Positions 54,316 to 61,581 of a stretch of DNA of 64,000 nucleotides are shown piece by piece. The notes under the pieces are model-generated. The model was not told the DNA's origin, made no database searches, and saw only the letters and a list, made by a program, of their open reading frames with translations. How positions within the stretch are numbered: the first letter of the stretch is position 1; each line of letters begins with the position of its first letter. The position numbers and the translations under genes were made by a program. Origin of the DNA: PMG-095 sp049324695 (GTDB taxonomy: Bacteria; Myxococcota_A; Polyangia; Polyangiales; Polyangiaceae); assembly GCA_049324695.1 (NCBI GenBank), contig JBMOMJ010000039.1, forward strand, positions 62,001-126,000, given 5' to 3'.

Positions 54316-55266
54316 ATGGCTCATGTTCTCGCCTTCGAGCGCCCGGTCGTAGAGCTCGTCACTCGCGTGCGCGAGTTGCGGCAGCTCGCGAGCTCGGACG
54401 AGCGCTTCGGTCCCGAGCTGAAACGTTTGGAGGACAAGGCCGCCAAGCTTGCGCGCGAGGTGTTCGCCAAGTTGAGCCCGATGCAGAAGGTGCAGCTCTC
54501 GCGGCACCCGAATCGGCCTTACACGCGCGACTACGTGGATCGGCTGTTCACCGAGTTCGTCGAGCTGCATGGAGACCGTAGCTTCGCGGATGATCCTGCA
54601 ATTTTAGCGGGAATCGGTCGCTACCACGGCCGCAGCGTTGCCATCGTGGGTCACCAGAAGGGTCGCTCCACGAAAGAGAACATGCAGCGCAACTTCGGAA
54701 TGCCTAACCCCGAGGGCTATCGCAAAGCGATTCGCGTCTACGAGCTCGCGGATCGCTTTGGGCTCCCCATCATCACCTTCGTCGACACGGCAGGCGCCGC
54801 CGCTGGCATCACGGCCGAGGAGCGCGGTCAGAGCCAAGCCATCGGCGAAGCCATCGAAGTCATGTCGCGTGTAGGAGTTCCGATCGTCAGCGCCGTGATC
54901 GGCGAAGGCGGTTCGGGCGGCGCGCTCGCGCTCGGCGTCGCGAATCGCGTGCTGATGCTCGAATTCGGCTACTACTCGGTGATCACACCCGAAGGCTGCG
55001 CGGCGATTCTGTGGAAGAGCGCCGATCGCGCGCCGGAAGCGGCCGAGCGATTGAAAGTGACCGCCCCTCACCTGTTCGACCTGGGCGTGGTCGACCACAT
55101 CGTCGAAGAGCCGCCCGGCGGTGCTCATCAAGACCACGACGACGCCGCGCGCCGGCTCGATCGTGTGATTTGGGATCACCTCGGTCGCCTTTCGCGTCTC
55201 TCGCCGGAAGAACTGAAAGAAGACCGCTACCAGCGCTTCCGTCGCTTGGGCGCATTCGTCGCCTAG
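54316..55266 (+). CDS. accA: acetyl-CoA carboxylase carboxyltransferase alpha subunit
   Basis: A 316-residue subunit that, with AccD, moves the carboxyl group from biotin to acetyl-CoA in fatty acid synthesis. The crotonase-type fold shows RPYTRDYVDRLFTEFVELHG, VAIVGHQKGRST, GLPIITFVDTAGAAAGITAE (family form FVDTPGAYPG), GEGGSGGALALGVANRVLML and SVITPEGCAAILWK. Length is normal (about 319 in E. coli). ATG 54316 fits the family start; the longer frame from 54268 adds 16 residues. A short palindrome (GTCGCG-CTG-CGCGAC at 54240-54254) lies just upstream. The 9-bp hairpin after its stop separates it from the PGK-like gene. Confidence 0.95.
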   Translation: MAHVLAFERPVVELVTRVRELRQLASSDERFGPELKRLEDKAAKLAREVFAKLSPMQKVQLSRHPNRPYTRDYVDRLFTEFVELHGDRSFADDPAILAGIGRYHGRSVAIVGHQKGRSTKENMQRNFGMPNPEGYRKAIRVYELADRFGLPIITFVDTAGAAAGITAEERGQSQAIGEAIEVMSRVGVPIVSAVIGEGGSGGALALGVANRVLMLEFGYYSVITPEGCAAILWKSADRAPEAAERLKVTAPHLFDLGVVDHIVEEPPGGAHQDHDDAARRLDRVIWDHLGRLSRLSPEELKEDRYQRFRRLGAFVA

Positions 55267-55272
55267 CGCAGG

Positions 55273-55304
55273 TGGGCGGGGCGTAGTAGCTTCCGCCCCG
55301 CCCA
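55273..55304 (+). promoter_or_regulatory. 9-10 bp hairpin touching the start codon of the PGK-like gene
   Basis: GGGCGGGGC (55274-55282) and GCCCCGCCC (55295-55303) pair perfectly around a 12-base loop. T55273 and A55304, the first base of the ATG, can add a tenth pair. The whole space between accA and the next ATG is thus folded, and no Shine-Dalgarno sequence is visible. It could be the accA terminator or a block on translation initiation. Confidence 0.7.
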
Positions 55305-56500
55305 TGGGGCTCGTCGACGGAATTCTCAGCATCGAAGACTTCGCGCTGGAAAATCAGCGTGTTCTCTTACGCCTCGACCTCGACGTGGCCGACCCCGCTC
55401 GCGAGCGTGCACGCCTGCGTGCCGTGCGCGCCAGCATCGAACATGCCCAGCGCGCCGGCGCTCGCGTCGTGCTCGCCGCACATCGCGGAACTCCAGAAGG
55501 CAAGCCGAACGACTCGCTTTCGATGGAACCAATCGGCGCTGCGCTCTCCGAGCTGCTCGGTTGCGACATCTACTTGCCGGACGACTGCGTGGGTGATGCC
55601 GCCCGCAAAGTCATCCAAGACCTTCGCCCGGGCCAAGTGTGTCTGCTCGAGAACCTCGATTTCTATGTCGAGGAGCGCGACAACGACGAAACCTTCGCGC
55701 GCAAGTTGGCGAGCTTTGCCGACATCTACGTCAACGACTCGCTGCGCGACTCCCGCACGGCGCGCGCCTCTGTCGACCAGCTCGCACGCAGCCTGCACAA
55801 GCGTTGCATGGGATTGCGTTTGAAGTCCGAGCTCACCGGCGTTGCGCGTGTGAGCGAAGCCCCAGAGAAACCATTCGTGCTGGTCGTCGGTGGTGCCAAC
55901 GCTGCGGCAGGGCTCGATCTGATTCAGAAGCTGCTCGACCGCGTGAGTCTGGTTTTGGTGGGTGGCACGCCGGGCAACACGTTGGCGGCCGCTCGTGGTG
56001 CGAAGCTGCAAAAGTCTTCCGTCGACGACAATCAGCTCGCGCGGGCGCGCGCGCTGTTCAACCAAGCTCGCGATCGCTCCGTCGAGCTGGTGGTGCCAAT
56101 CGACTTCGAGGTCGCCGAAAACGCTCGAGCGAAGTCGGCGCTCAGCGCGTCGCTCAGCAGTATCGGAGAGGGATTGATGGCCCTGGACGTCGGGCCAAAT
56201 ACGCTCAACCTCTTTTCCAACAAGGTCACCAACGCAAAGACCGTGCTGTGGTTCGGGCCGCTCGGCGCGGCCAAAAACCCGGTTTTTGCGAAGAAAACCC
56301 TAGATTTCGCGAACGCACTCGCACAGAGCTCGGCCTTCACCGTAACCGTCGCCGACGATACGGCCGAAGCAATCGGGCATGCGGACGAGAGCGTCTTGTG
56401 CAAGTTTGGTCTCGTCTCGACCGCCGGTCGCGCCGCCCTCGAACTCATCGAGGGCCGTAAGCTGCCTGGCATCGAGGCTTTGCGCGGTGGTGCAACGTGA
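55304..56500 (+). CDS. phosphoglycerate kinase homologue lacking catalytic residues
   Basis: A 398-residue protein that aligns with phosphoglycerate kinase along its whole length, including LENLDFYVEERDNDETFARK and the two-domain order, and sits before tpiA as pgk usually does. However, substrate and catalytic positions differ. SHLGRP is AHRGTP (Arg lost), LENxRF is LENLDF (Arg to Asp), TAHRAHAS is SRTARAS (Arg to Thr), GG(A/S)KVS is GGANAA (catalytic Lys to Asn), GVFE is GAAK (Glu lost), GGGDT is VADDT, and STGGGA is STAGRA. The first Arg and one Asp remain. Kinase activity is unlikely; a regulatory or structural role is possible. A second, normal pgk presumably exists elsewhere. Confidence 0.88.
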   Translation: MGLVDGILSIEDFALENQRVLLRLDLDVADPARERARLRAVRASIEHAQRAGARVVLAAHRGTPEGKPNDSLSMEPIGAALSELLGCDIYLPDDCVGDAARKVIQDLRPGQVCLLENLDFYVEERDNDETFARKLASFADIYVNDSLRDSRTARASVDQLARSLHKRCMGLRLKSELTGVARVSEAPEKPFVLVVGGANAAAGLDLIQKLLDRVSLVLVGGTPGNTLAAARGAKLQKSSVDDNQLARARALFNQARDRSVELVVPIDFEVAENARAKSALSASLSSIGEGLMALDVGPNTLNLFSNKVTNAKTVLWFGPLGAAKNPVFAKKTLDFANALAQSSAFTVTVADDTAEAIGHADESVLCKFGLVSTAGRAALELIEGRKLPGIEALRGGAT

Positions 56501-57258
56501 GTCGCAAGTATCTGATCGCTGGTAACTGGAAGTTGAACTGTGGTGGCGCCAAGGGCGTCGAGTTGGCTAGTGCGTTGAAGCAAGCAACGCGCGAGCTGCC
56601 GAACAACGTCGAAGTCGTAGTGGCTCCGCCTTTCACGGCGCTCGCCGCGGTGGCTCACGAAGTCGAAGGTTCGCGCATCGAGGTGAGCGCGCAAAATCTT
56701 TACCCGAAGGACTCGGGCGCGTTCACCGGCGAGGTCAGCGCCCCAATGCTGCTCGAAGCGGGCTGCAAGTGGGTGATCTTGGGCCACAGCGAGCGCCGCC
56801 AGTTCTTCGGCGAAACCGACGCCTCCGTTAAGGAGAAGGTCGCTGCCGCACAAGCCGCGGGTTTGCGTCCCATCGCTTGCATCGGTGAAACGCTCGCCGA
56901 GCGCGAGGCAGGCCGCACTCTCGAAGTCGTGTTCCAGCAGCTCGATGCCGTTTCGGGCGAGCTCAACAAGCGACCCGGTTTCGGCGTGATTGCTTACGAG
57001 CCCGTATGGGCCATCGGCACTGGCAAGGTGGCTACCCCTGCTCAAGCGCAGGAAGTGCACGCGGCGATTCGCAATCGCCTGCGAGAGCTGAGCCCGGAGC
57101 TCGCCAACGTCACGCGCGTGCTCTACGGCGGCAGCGTCAAAGCCGACAACGCCGAAGAACTGCTCGCCTGCGCCGACATCGACGGCGCTCTCGTCGGCGG
57201 CGCGTCACTCGACGCTGCTGGCTTCGCCAAAATCGCCAAGGCCGCCCCCAAGCAATAA
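56497..57258 (+). CDS. tpiA: triosephosphate isomerase
   Basis: A 253-residue TIM-barrel enzyme that interconverts dihydroxyacetone phosphate and glyceraldehyde 3-phosphate in glycolysis and gluconeogenesis. The catalytic set is complete: Lys in AGNWKLN, His in ILGHSERR and Glu in AYEPVWAIGTGK, with phosphate-binding LYGGSVKADN and DGALVGGASL. GTG 56497 overlaps the stop of the PGK-like gene by four bases. So a working TIM is translationally coupled to a probably inactive kinase. The secG gene follows 33 bases on. Confidence 0.97.
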   Translation: MSRKYLIAGNWKLNCGGAKGVELASALKQATRELPNNVEVVVAPPFTALAAVAHEVEGSRIEVSAQNLYPKDSGAFTGEVSAPMLLEAGCKWVILGHSERRQFFGETDASVKEKVAAAQAAGLRPIACIGETLAEREAGRTLEVVFQQLDAVSGELNKRPGFGVIAYEPVWAIGTGKVATPAQAQEVHAAIRNRLRELSPELANVTRVLYGGSVKADNAEELLACADIDGALVGGASLDAAGFAKIAKAAPKQ

Positions 57259-57291
57259 GGCGCAGCGCGCCACCGCCCGGAGAGCTCGACG

Positions 57292-57624
57292 ATGGTCGAA
57301 ATCATCCATACCCCACTGGTCGTCGTGCACGTCATCGCGTGCTTGTTCCTGATGCTCGTCGTGCTGGTGCAACCCGGCAAGAGCGGCGGGCTCGGTGCGT
57401 TCACGGGTGCCGGTGCGCAGCAAGTGTTCGGTGGTCGCGGTGCGGGGAACTTTTTGACTCGCACCACTTGGGCGACCGCCAGCATTTTCTTCGCGACCAG
57501 CATCACGCTTGCGTACCTGTCGTCGTCCGCGGACGAATCGCTGCAGAAGCGCGCCGAGTCGGCGCAACAGAAGCAGAAGCAGCACCTGCCGCCGCCGGCA
57601 CCGGTTAGCTCGGCGAAGAAGTGA
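57292..57624 (+). CDS. secG: preprotein translocase subunit SecG
   Basis: A 110-residue component of the SecYEG channel for protein export. Two membrane spans are seen (HTPLVVVHVIACLFLMLVVL at ~6-25 and TTWATASIFFATSITLAYL at ~58-76), with the conserved VLVQPGKSGGLGAFTGAGAQQVFGG loop between. A charged Pro/Lys tail follows. Start ATG 57292 has GGAG ten bases upstream. The order pgk-tpiA-secG is common in bacteria, and the stop overlaps the next gene's GTG. Confidence 0.95.
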   Translation: MVEIIHTPLVVVHVIACLFLMLVVLVQPGKSGGLGAFTGAGAQQVFGGRGAGNFLTRTTWATASIFFATSITLAYLSSSADESLQKRAESAQQKQKQHLPPPAPVSSAKK

Positions 57625-59048
57625 GAGCGAGGTCGACGTCCCGCCCTTGGGTGGACGCCGTCGGCCTCGTATTGCTCAAAGCCGGCGTCAGCGTAGCCGT
57701 CCTCGCCAGCGGCTTCCGCGCGGTGAGCGACGACGACTACGCGCGCGTAACCATCGCGGAGCGCTTCGCCGACGCGCCGCAAATCGATCCCACCGGCACG
57801 AGTTGGTTGCCGCTCCCGTTCTACGTCTATGGTGCGGCACTGCGCGTATTCGGCAATTCGCTGACGATCGCGACCGCGCTGGCCGTGGTGCTCGGCGTCG
57901 TGAGCGCGCTTTTGTGCTGGTCGGCTGCGCGCATCGCTAGGCTTTCACGCTGCGCGGCTTTTGCTGCCGGGGCGATCTGCGCCCTGCTTCCCTATTCTGC
58001 TTACCTCGGTGCAGCACCGGTGCCCGAGGCGCCGACTGCGGCGTTGTGTGTACTCGGCGCGGCCACGCTGGGCAGAATCGGGAACCTACGCGTGCTGGGC
58101 GCAGCAGCGCTGTTCGCAGCATGTGCGTCGCGCTACGAGGCCTGGGCCGTCGCGATTGCATTCACGGCGTTCACGCTGCGAGACGCTGTGCGCACGCGTG
58201 AGCGCCACCTGTGGCTTGCTGCGGCGCTCGCGGCCTTGTTCCCTGTGATGTGGCTGTTGCACGGAATCGTGCGTCACGGCGACGCAATGTTCTTCATCGC
58301 ACGCGTGACCGCATATCGTGCGGCGCTCGCAGGCACCGAGTCGCTGCTCGAGCGTTGGTTGCGCACACCGCGTGGGCTCGCGTTGGGCGAACCGGAGCTC
58401 GCTGTCGCTTTCTTTCTCGGAGCATTGCCGCTCACGCTGATGCAACGCGGCTTCCGATCGCGCGCACTTCAACGACTGCTCGTTGCGCTCGCGGCGTTGG
58501 TCGTGCTCTTGATGCTGGGAGACGTGCGCGGTTCGGCGCCAACTCATCACGGCGAACGCGCGTTGCTCGCGGTGTGGTTCGGCATGGTGCTCGTCAGCGC
58601 GCGCGCAGCGGAGTTCGTTGTCACGCTTCCCTGGAAACCGAAGGGCTTCGCCATGCTCTGGGCGGTGCTGCTTCTGCTCGCCGTGCGAGTACGCCAAGAG
58701 TTTCCGCGCGAACCATTCGTGAACCGCAGTGACGCGGTCGCAATCGGTCAGCGCGCGCGAGAACGAGCGTTCGAGCGGCTCGCCATCGACAGCGAAGACT
58801 ACGCATTCTTCGCGATTCAAGCGGCGTTCGGCCACCCCGCGCGCACGACGGTGCTCGACGACCACGATCCGCGCAAAACGCGCCCAGCGCCGTGGACGAG
58901 CGATCCCCAAGGCTTGTCGAAGACTCTGCGAAGCGCCCGAATCCCTGCGCTCGCTCTCCCTCGATCCCGCGCGCCCTTCGCTCACGCCGTCGGCAGCGTG
59001 AGCGAAGAGAACAACGGGTTTCTGCTAATCGAACTACGCGTACCGTAA
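57621..59048 (+). CDS. polytopic membrane protein, GT-C glycosyltransferase-like
   Basis: A 475-residue membrane protein with about eight to nine hydrophobic segments (first at ~13-30, LVLLKAGVSVAVLASGF). An N-terminal loop carries the acidic pair RAVSDDDYARVTIAERF, the position where ArnT/PMT-type GT-C enzymes place their catalytic aspartates, and the TM pattern is similar. The C-terminal ~110 residues look extracytoplasmic. GTG 57621 overlaps the secG stop (GTGA); it is a weak start, but the reading from there gives a good first helix. A lipid-linked sugar transferase is plausible, the substrate unknown. Confidence 0.68.
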   Translation: MRARSTSRPWVDAVGLVLLKAGVSVAVLASGFRAVSDDDYARVTIAERFADAPQIDPTGTSWLPLPFYVYGAALRVFGNSLTIATALAVVLGVVSALLCWSAARIARLSRCAAFAAGAICALLPYSAYLGAAPVPEAPTAALCVLGAATLGRIGNLRVLGAAALFAACASRYEAWAVAIAFTAFTLRDAVRTRERHLWLAAALAALFPVMWLLHGIVRHGDAMFFIARVTAYRAALAGTESLLERWLRTPRGLALGEPELAVAFFLGALPLTLMQRGFRSRALQRLLVALAALVVLLMLGDVRGSAPTHHGERALLAVWFGMVLVSARAAEFVVTLPWKPKGFAMLWAVLLLLAVRVRQEFPREPFVNRSDAVAIGQRARERAFERLAIDSEDYAFFAIQAAFGHPARTTVLDDHDPRKTRPAPWTSDPQGLSKTLRSARIPALALPRSRAPFAHAVGSVSEENNGFLLIELRVP

Positions 59049-59051
59049 CGA

Positions 59052-59513
59052 TCAACGACGACGATCGCGACGACCGCCGCGACCACCACCGCCGCCGCGA
59101 TCGAAACCTCCGCCGCCGCGATCAAAGCCACCGCCGCCGTAGTCACCACCGCCGCCGCTGTAGCCGCCGCCGCCGTAGTCACCACCGCCGCCTTCGAAGC
59201 GACGACCGCCGCCGCCACCGCCGCCTGGACGACGCGGACGCGCGCCACCGCCGCCACCGCCGCCGCCAGCGCCGCGCTCACGCGCCTCGTTGACTACGAT
59301 TTCGCGCCCGTCGAGGGACGTGCCGTTGAGCTCGCTCATCGCGGCCTGACCCTCTTCTGACGTGGAGAACTCCACGAATCCAAATCCGCGCGAACGACCG
59401 CTCATGCGATCAATCACGACCGCGACCGACGTCACGTTTCCAAAACGCTCGAACTCCTGGCGCAGACGGTCCTCGGTGGTCGAGTAGGCCAGGTTGCCAA
59501 CGAAAAGGCGCAT
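59052..59513 (-). CDS. glycine-rich RRM RNA-binding protein
   Basis: A 153-residue protein. The RRM fold (residues 1-80) has RNP2 as RLFVGNL and RNP1 as RGFGFVEF, so it should bind single-stranded RNA. A tail of ~65 residues is nearly pure Gly with Arg, Tyr, Asp and Phe (GGGDYGGGG type), as in bacterial cold-inducible RNA-binding proteins of cyanobacteria and myxobacteria. Start ATG 59513 has AAGGAG 8-9 bases upstream; the longer frame adds 26 residues. Role in cold response or RNA chaperoning is inferred from the family. It is convergent with the preceding membrane-protein gene, with three bases between stops. Confidence 0.92.
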   Translation of the reverse strand: MRLFVGNLAYSTTEDRLRQEFERFGNVTSVAVVIDRMSGRSRGFGFVEFSTSEEGQAAMSELNGTSLDGREIVVNEARERGAGGGGGGGGARPRRPGGGGGGGRRFEGGGGDYGGGGYSGGGGDYGGGGFDRGGGGFDRGGGGGRGGRRDRRR

Positions 59514-59865
59514 ACGAACTCTCCTTGCTCTCTCTATCTCTATCGATCGCGTCTTCCGGCCCTCGAACGAACGCTCGACGCTGACGCTCACTACCAGCCG
59601 CCTCAGATCCAGGCAGCCACCACCACAGACCTACACTCGAGCGGATCGACCGGACGAACTTCGGAACCTGGCGAAAGGGCGCTGGCGAGCATATCAGCTT
59701 TCATTTCCGTCGCCCAGGAGTCGGCCTTAGGTCCTGCAGGCGACGGTTCTCCTACATCTCGCGTGCGGCGCTTTTCCGCTTCGCTCCTTGGTCGCTCGGG
59801 GCCCCAAGACCCCGCTTCGGGCCCAAAACTTTCCTCTGGGCTGGCACGCCGCGTACCCTGCCGCC
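59514..59865. other. intergenic region between RRM gene and small hypothetical gene
   Basis: About 350 bases that must hold the 5' leader and promoter of the RRM gene (minus strand) and the upstream region of the small gene. It has an AT-richer run beside the RRM start, but no clear promoter pair, RNA gene or repeat was seen. A long leader would fit a cold-regulated gene. Confidence 0.6.
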
Positions 59866-60174
59866 GTGCTCGGCAATGTCGGCCGTCGCGTCGTGGAGTC
59901 GGTGATCGGCCTATTCGCGCTGTTGGGCTTCGCCTACGTGCCCTTGGGCTCGAAAACTGGGCTCGAGCACAGCCTCGCGCTCGCGCGCACGCCCGCCGCG
60001 CAGGAAGCGATCGCGGGTCTGCTCGGTGCCGTCAATCGAGCCAAGACGCGCGTTTTCGACGCGCTGGTCCCGGAGGCACGTCAGACGATGCCGCTCCCGC
60101 TGCCGACCGCGGAGCGCGGCCGCGACGTCAAGCCGCTCTTGCCTCGCTCTCTCACCGCTGAGCCGCGCCGCTAA
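59866..60174 (+). CDS. small single-span protein, unknown
   Basis: A 102-residue protein from GTG 59866 (VLGNVGRRVVESVIGLFALL), with one hydrophobic stretch at residues ~10-28. A TTG at 59788 would extend it by 26 residues. The remainder is a soluble helical stretch (EHSLALARTPAAQEAIAGLL) and a Pro-rich end. The gene is convergent with the lipoprotein after it and ends at the base before that gene's stop. No family recognised. Without a Shine-Dalgarno sequence the start is uncertain. Confidence 0.45.
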   Translation: MLGNVGRRVVESVIGLFALLGFAYVPLGSKTGLEHSLALARTPAAQEAIAGLLGAVNRAKTRVFDALVPEARQTMPLPLPTAERGRDVKPLLPRSLTAEPRR

Positions 60175-61581
60175 TCAACGCGACACGACGCGGTGGATTA
60201 CGACCGGGTTACCCATCATAGGAGCAGGAGCGTCCGTCACGACGTAGGACACGCCATCGCCTGGCGCGCCGTTCACGTCGAAAACGCAGCTGAACGGCTT
60301 CGGTGACATCGGCGACAACACCATGGTCGCCAACTGATCCGCGGGCGCGCGCACGTAGAATTGCGTGTCCGTATCTTCTGGCGAGATCGCAACGTGACCG
60401 TTCAACGGCACGAGCCCTGCCGCCGTGATGAACTCGGGCATTTCGTTCTCGCCTTGCGCGCCGTCGAGCACGACCACCACGCCGCCGGCTTCTGCGAACG
60501 ACTGCAACGTAGGCGCCCACGCACCGCCGACGGCTGCGAGCTCACCCGAGGGAGCCTCCGACTGTTCGTACACCAAGAACACGTCGTAGTCCTGGATGTT
60601 CAGGCGCGCCGAAAGCGTGGCCGGATCGCTGATGGCATCGATGGTGTACGTCTTGGAGAGCGCAGCCGCAGACCAACCGATCACCTTGTTCACCTGGCTC
60701 CGCACGCTCGGCGGCGCCCAGGTCGTAAAGCTCAGGATCCGCACGCGGCCTCGGCGCGGCAGGAACACCGTCGCGTTACCGAGCAACGTGGTGTGCGACG
60801 TTTGATCCTGCGCCCACGTGTAGTTCATGCAGTAGAGCGCAACGTGACCCGGGCTCGCGCCAACGCACATAGCTCCCGAACAAATCCCGGTGGGGCATGG
60901 GTTGAAGCAGCGCCCGCAATGCTCCGAATCCGTATTGAAGTCGACGCAAGTCGTGTCGCAAAGCTGCAGAGGTGGCTCGCACACGGGCACGCAATGGTAG
61001 CCACCTGCCTTGTTCGGCGAGCAGATCGGGTTCGGCTGCTGACATTGCGTGTCGCAATCGCCGCAGTGATCTGCCGTCTTGTACGGAGGTACACACACAT
61101 CGGGTTGACCGCCTTCGCCACCGGAGCCGCCCGAAGTGCTACTGCCACCGCCGCGACCACCTTGTTGCGACGTGCCGGCATTGCCAGCGTTGTTGCTGCC
61201 AGCGTTGCCCGCGTTGCCGGTACCACCTGAAGTTTCGCCGCCCGCGTTGCCACCGGTTCCGAAACCCGCTTCACCTGCGGCGCCGCCGCCACCTTCCCCG
61301 AAGCGGCCGCCCGAAGTCGAACCACCGCCGCCGCCCGTACCGCCGGCACCACCCGGTGCGACGCAATCGGAGCTCGAGCAGACCAAACCCGGCGCGCATT
61401 GGTTGCCGCACTTGCCGCAGTTGTTCGGATCGGTTTGGGGATCGATGCAGTCGCCGTCGCAAAACAAGCGACCCGTCTTGCACTTGCCGCCGACCAAGCC
61501 GCCCGTGTCACATGCAGCGGGCAGCCAGACTCCAAGCACGCCGCACAGAACTGCGCTGCGAATCGTCGATCGCTTCCTCAT
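60175..61581 (-). CDS. Cys/Gly-rich lipoprotein with C-terminal alpha/beta domain
   Basis: A 468-residue lipoprotein. The signal ends at LPAAC (Cys24). Next comes a small Cys domain (CKTGRLFCDGDCIDPQTDPN and CAPGLVCSSSDC), then a Gly/Ser/Asn linker at ~75-160, and a second Cys-rich part (CVPPYKTADHCGDCDTQCQQ and CVDFNTDSEHCGRCFNPC). The last ~220 residues form an alpha/beta domain (VRILSFTTWAPPSVRSQVNK, DVFLVYEQSEAPSGELAAVG, GGVVVVLDGAQGENEM) with a pattern compatible with a Rossmann or ThuA-like fold. The ATG overlaps the stop of the OmpA-like gene (ATGA). A surface role is likely; the fold assignment is tentative. Confidence 0.72.
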   Translation of the reverse strand: MRKRSTIRSAVLCGVLGVWLPAACDTGGLVGGKCKTGRLFCDGDCIDPQTDPNNCGKCGNQCAPGLVCSSSDCVAPGGAGGTGGGGGSTSGGRFGEGGGGAAGEAGFGTGGNAGGETSGGTGNAGNAGSNNAGNAGTSQQGGRGGGSSTSGGSGGEGGQPDVCVPPYKTADHCGDCDTQCQQPNPICSPNKAGGYHCVPVCEPPLQLCDTTCVDFNTDSEHCGRCFNPCPTGICSGAMCVGASPGHVALYCMNYTWAQDQTSHTTLLGNATVFLPRRGRVRILSFTTWAPPSVRSQVNKVIGWSAAALSKTYTIDAISDPATLSARLNIQDYDVFLVYEQSEAPSGELAAVGGAWAPTLQSFAEAGGVVVVLDGAQGENEMPEFITAAGLVPLNGHVAISPEDTDTQFYVRAPADQLATMVLSPMSPKPFSCVFDVNGAPGDGVSYVVTDAPAPMMGNPVVIHRVVSR

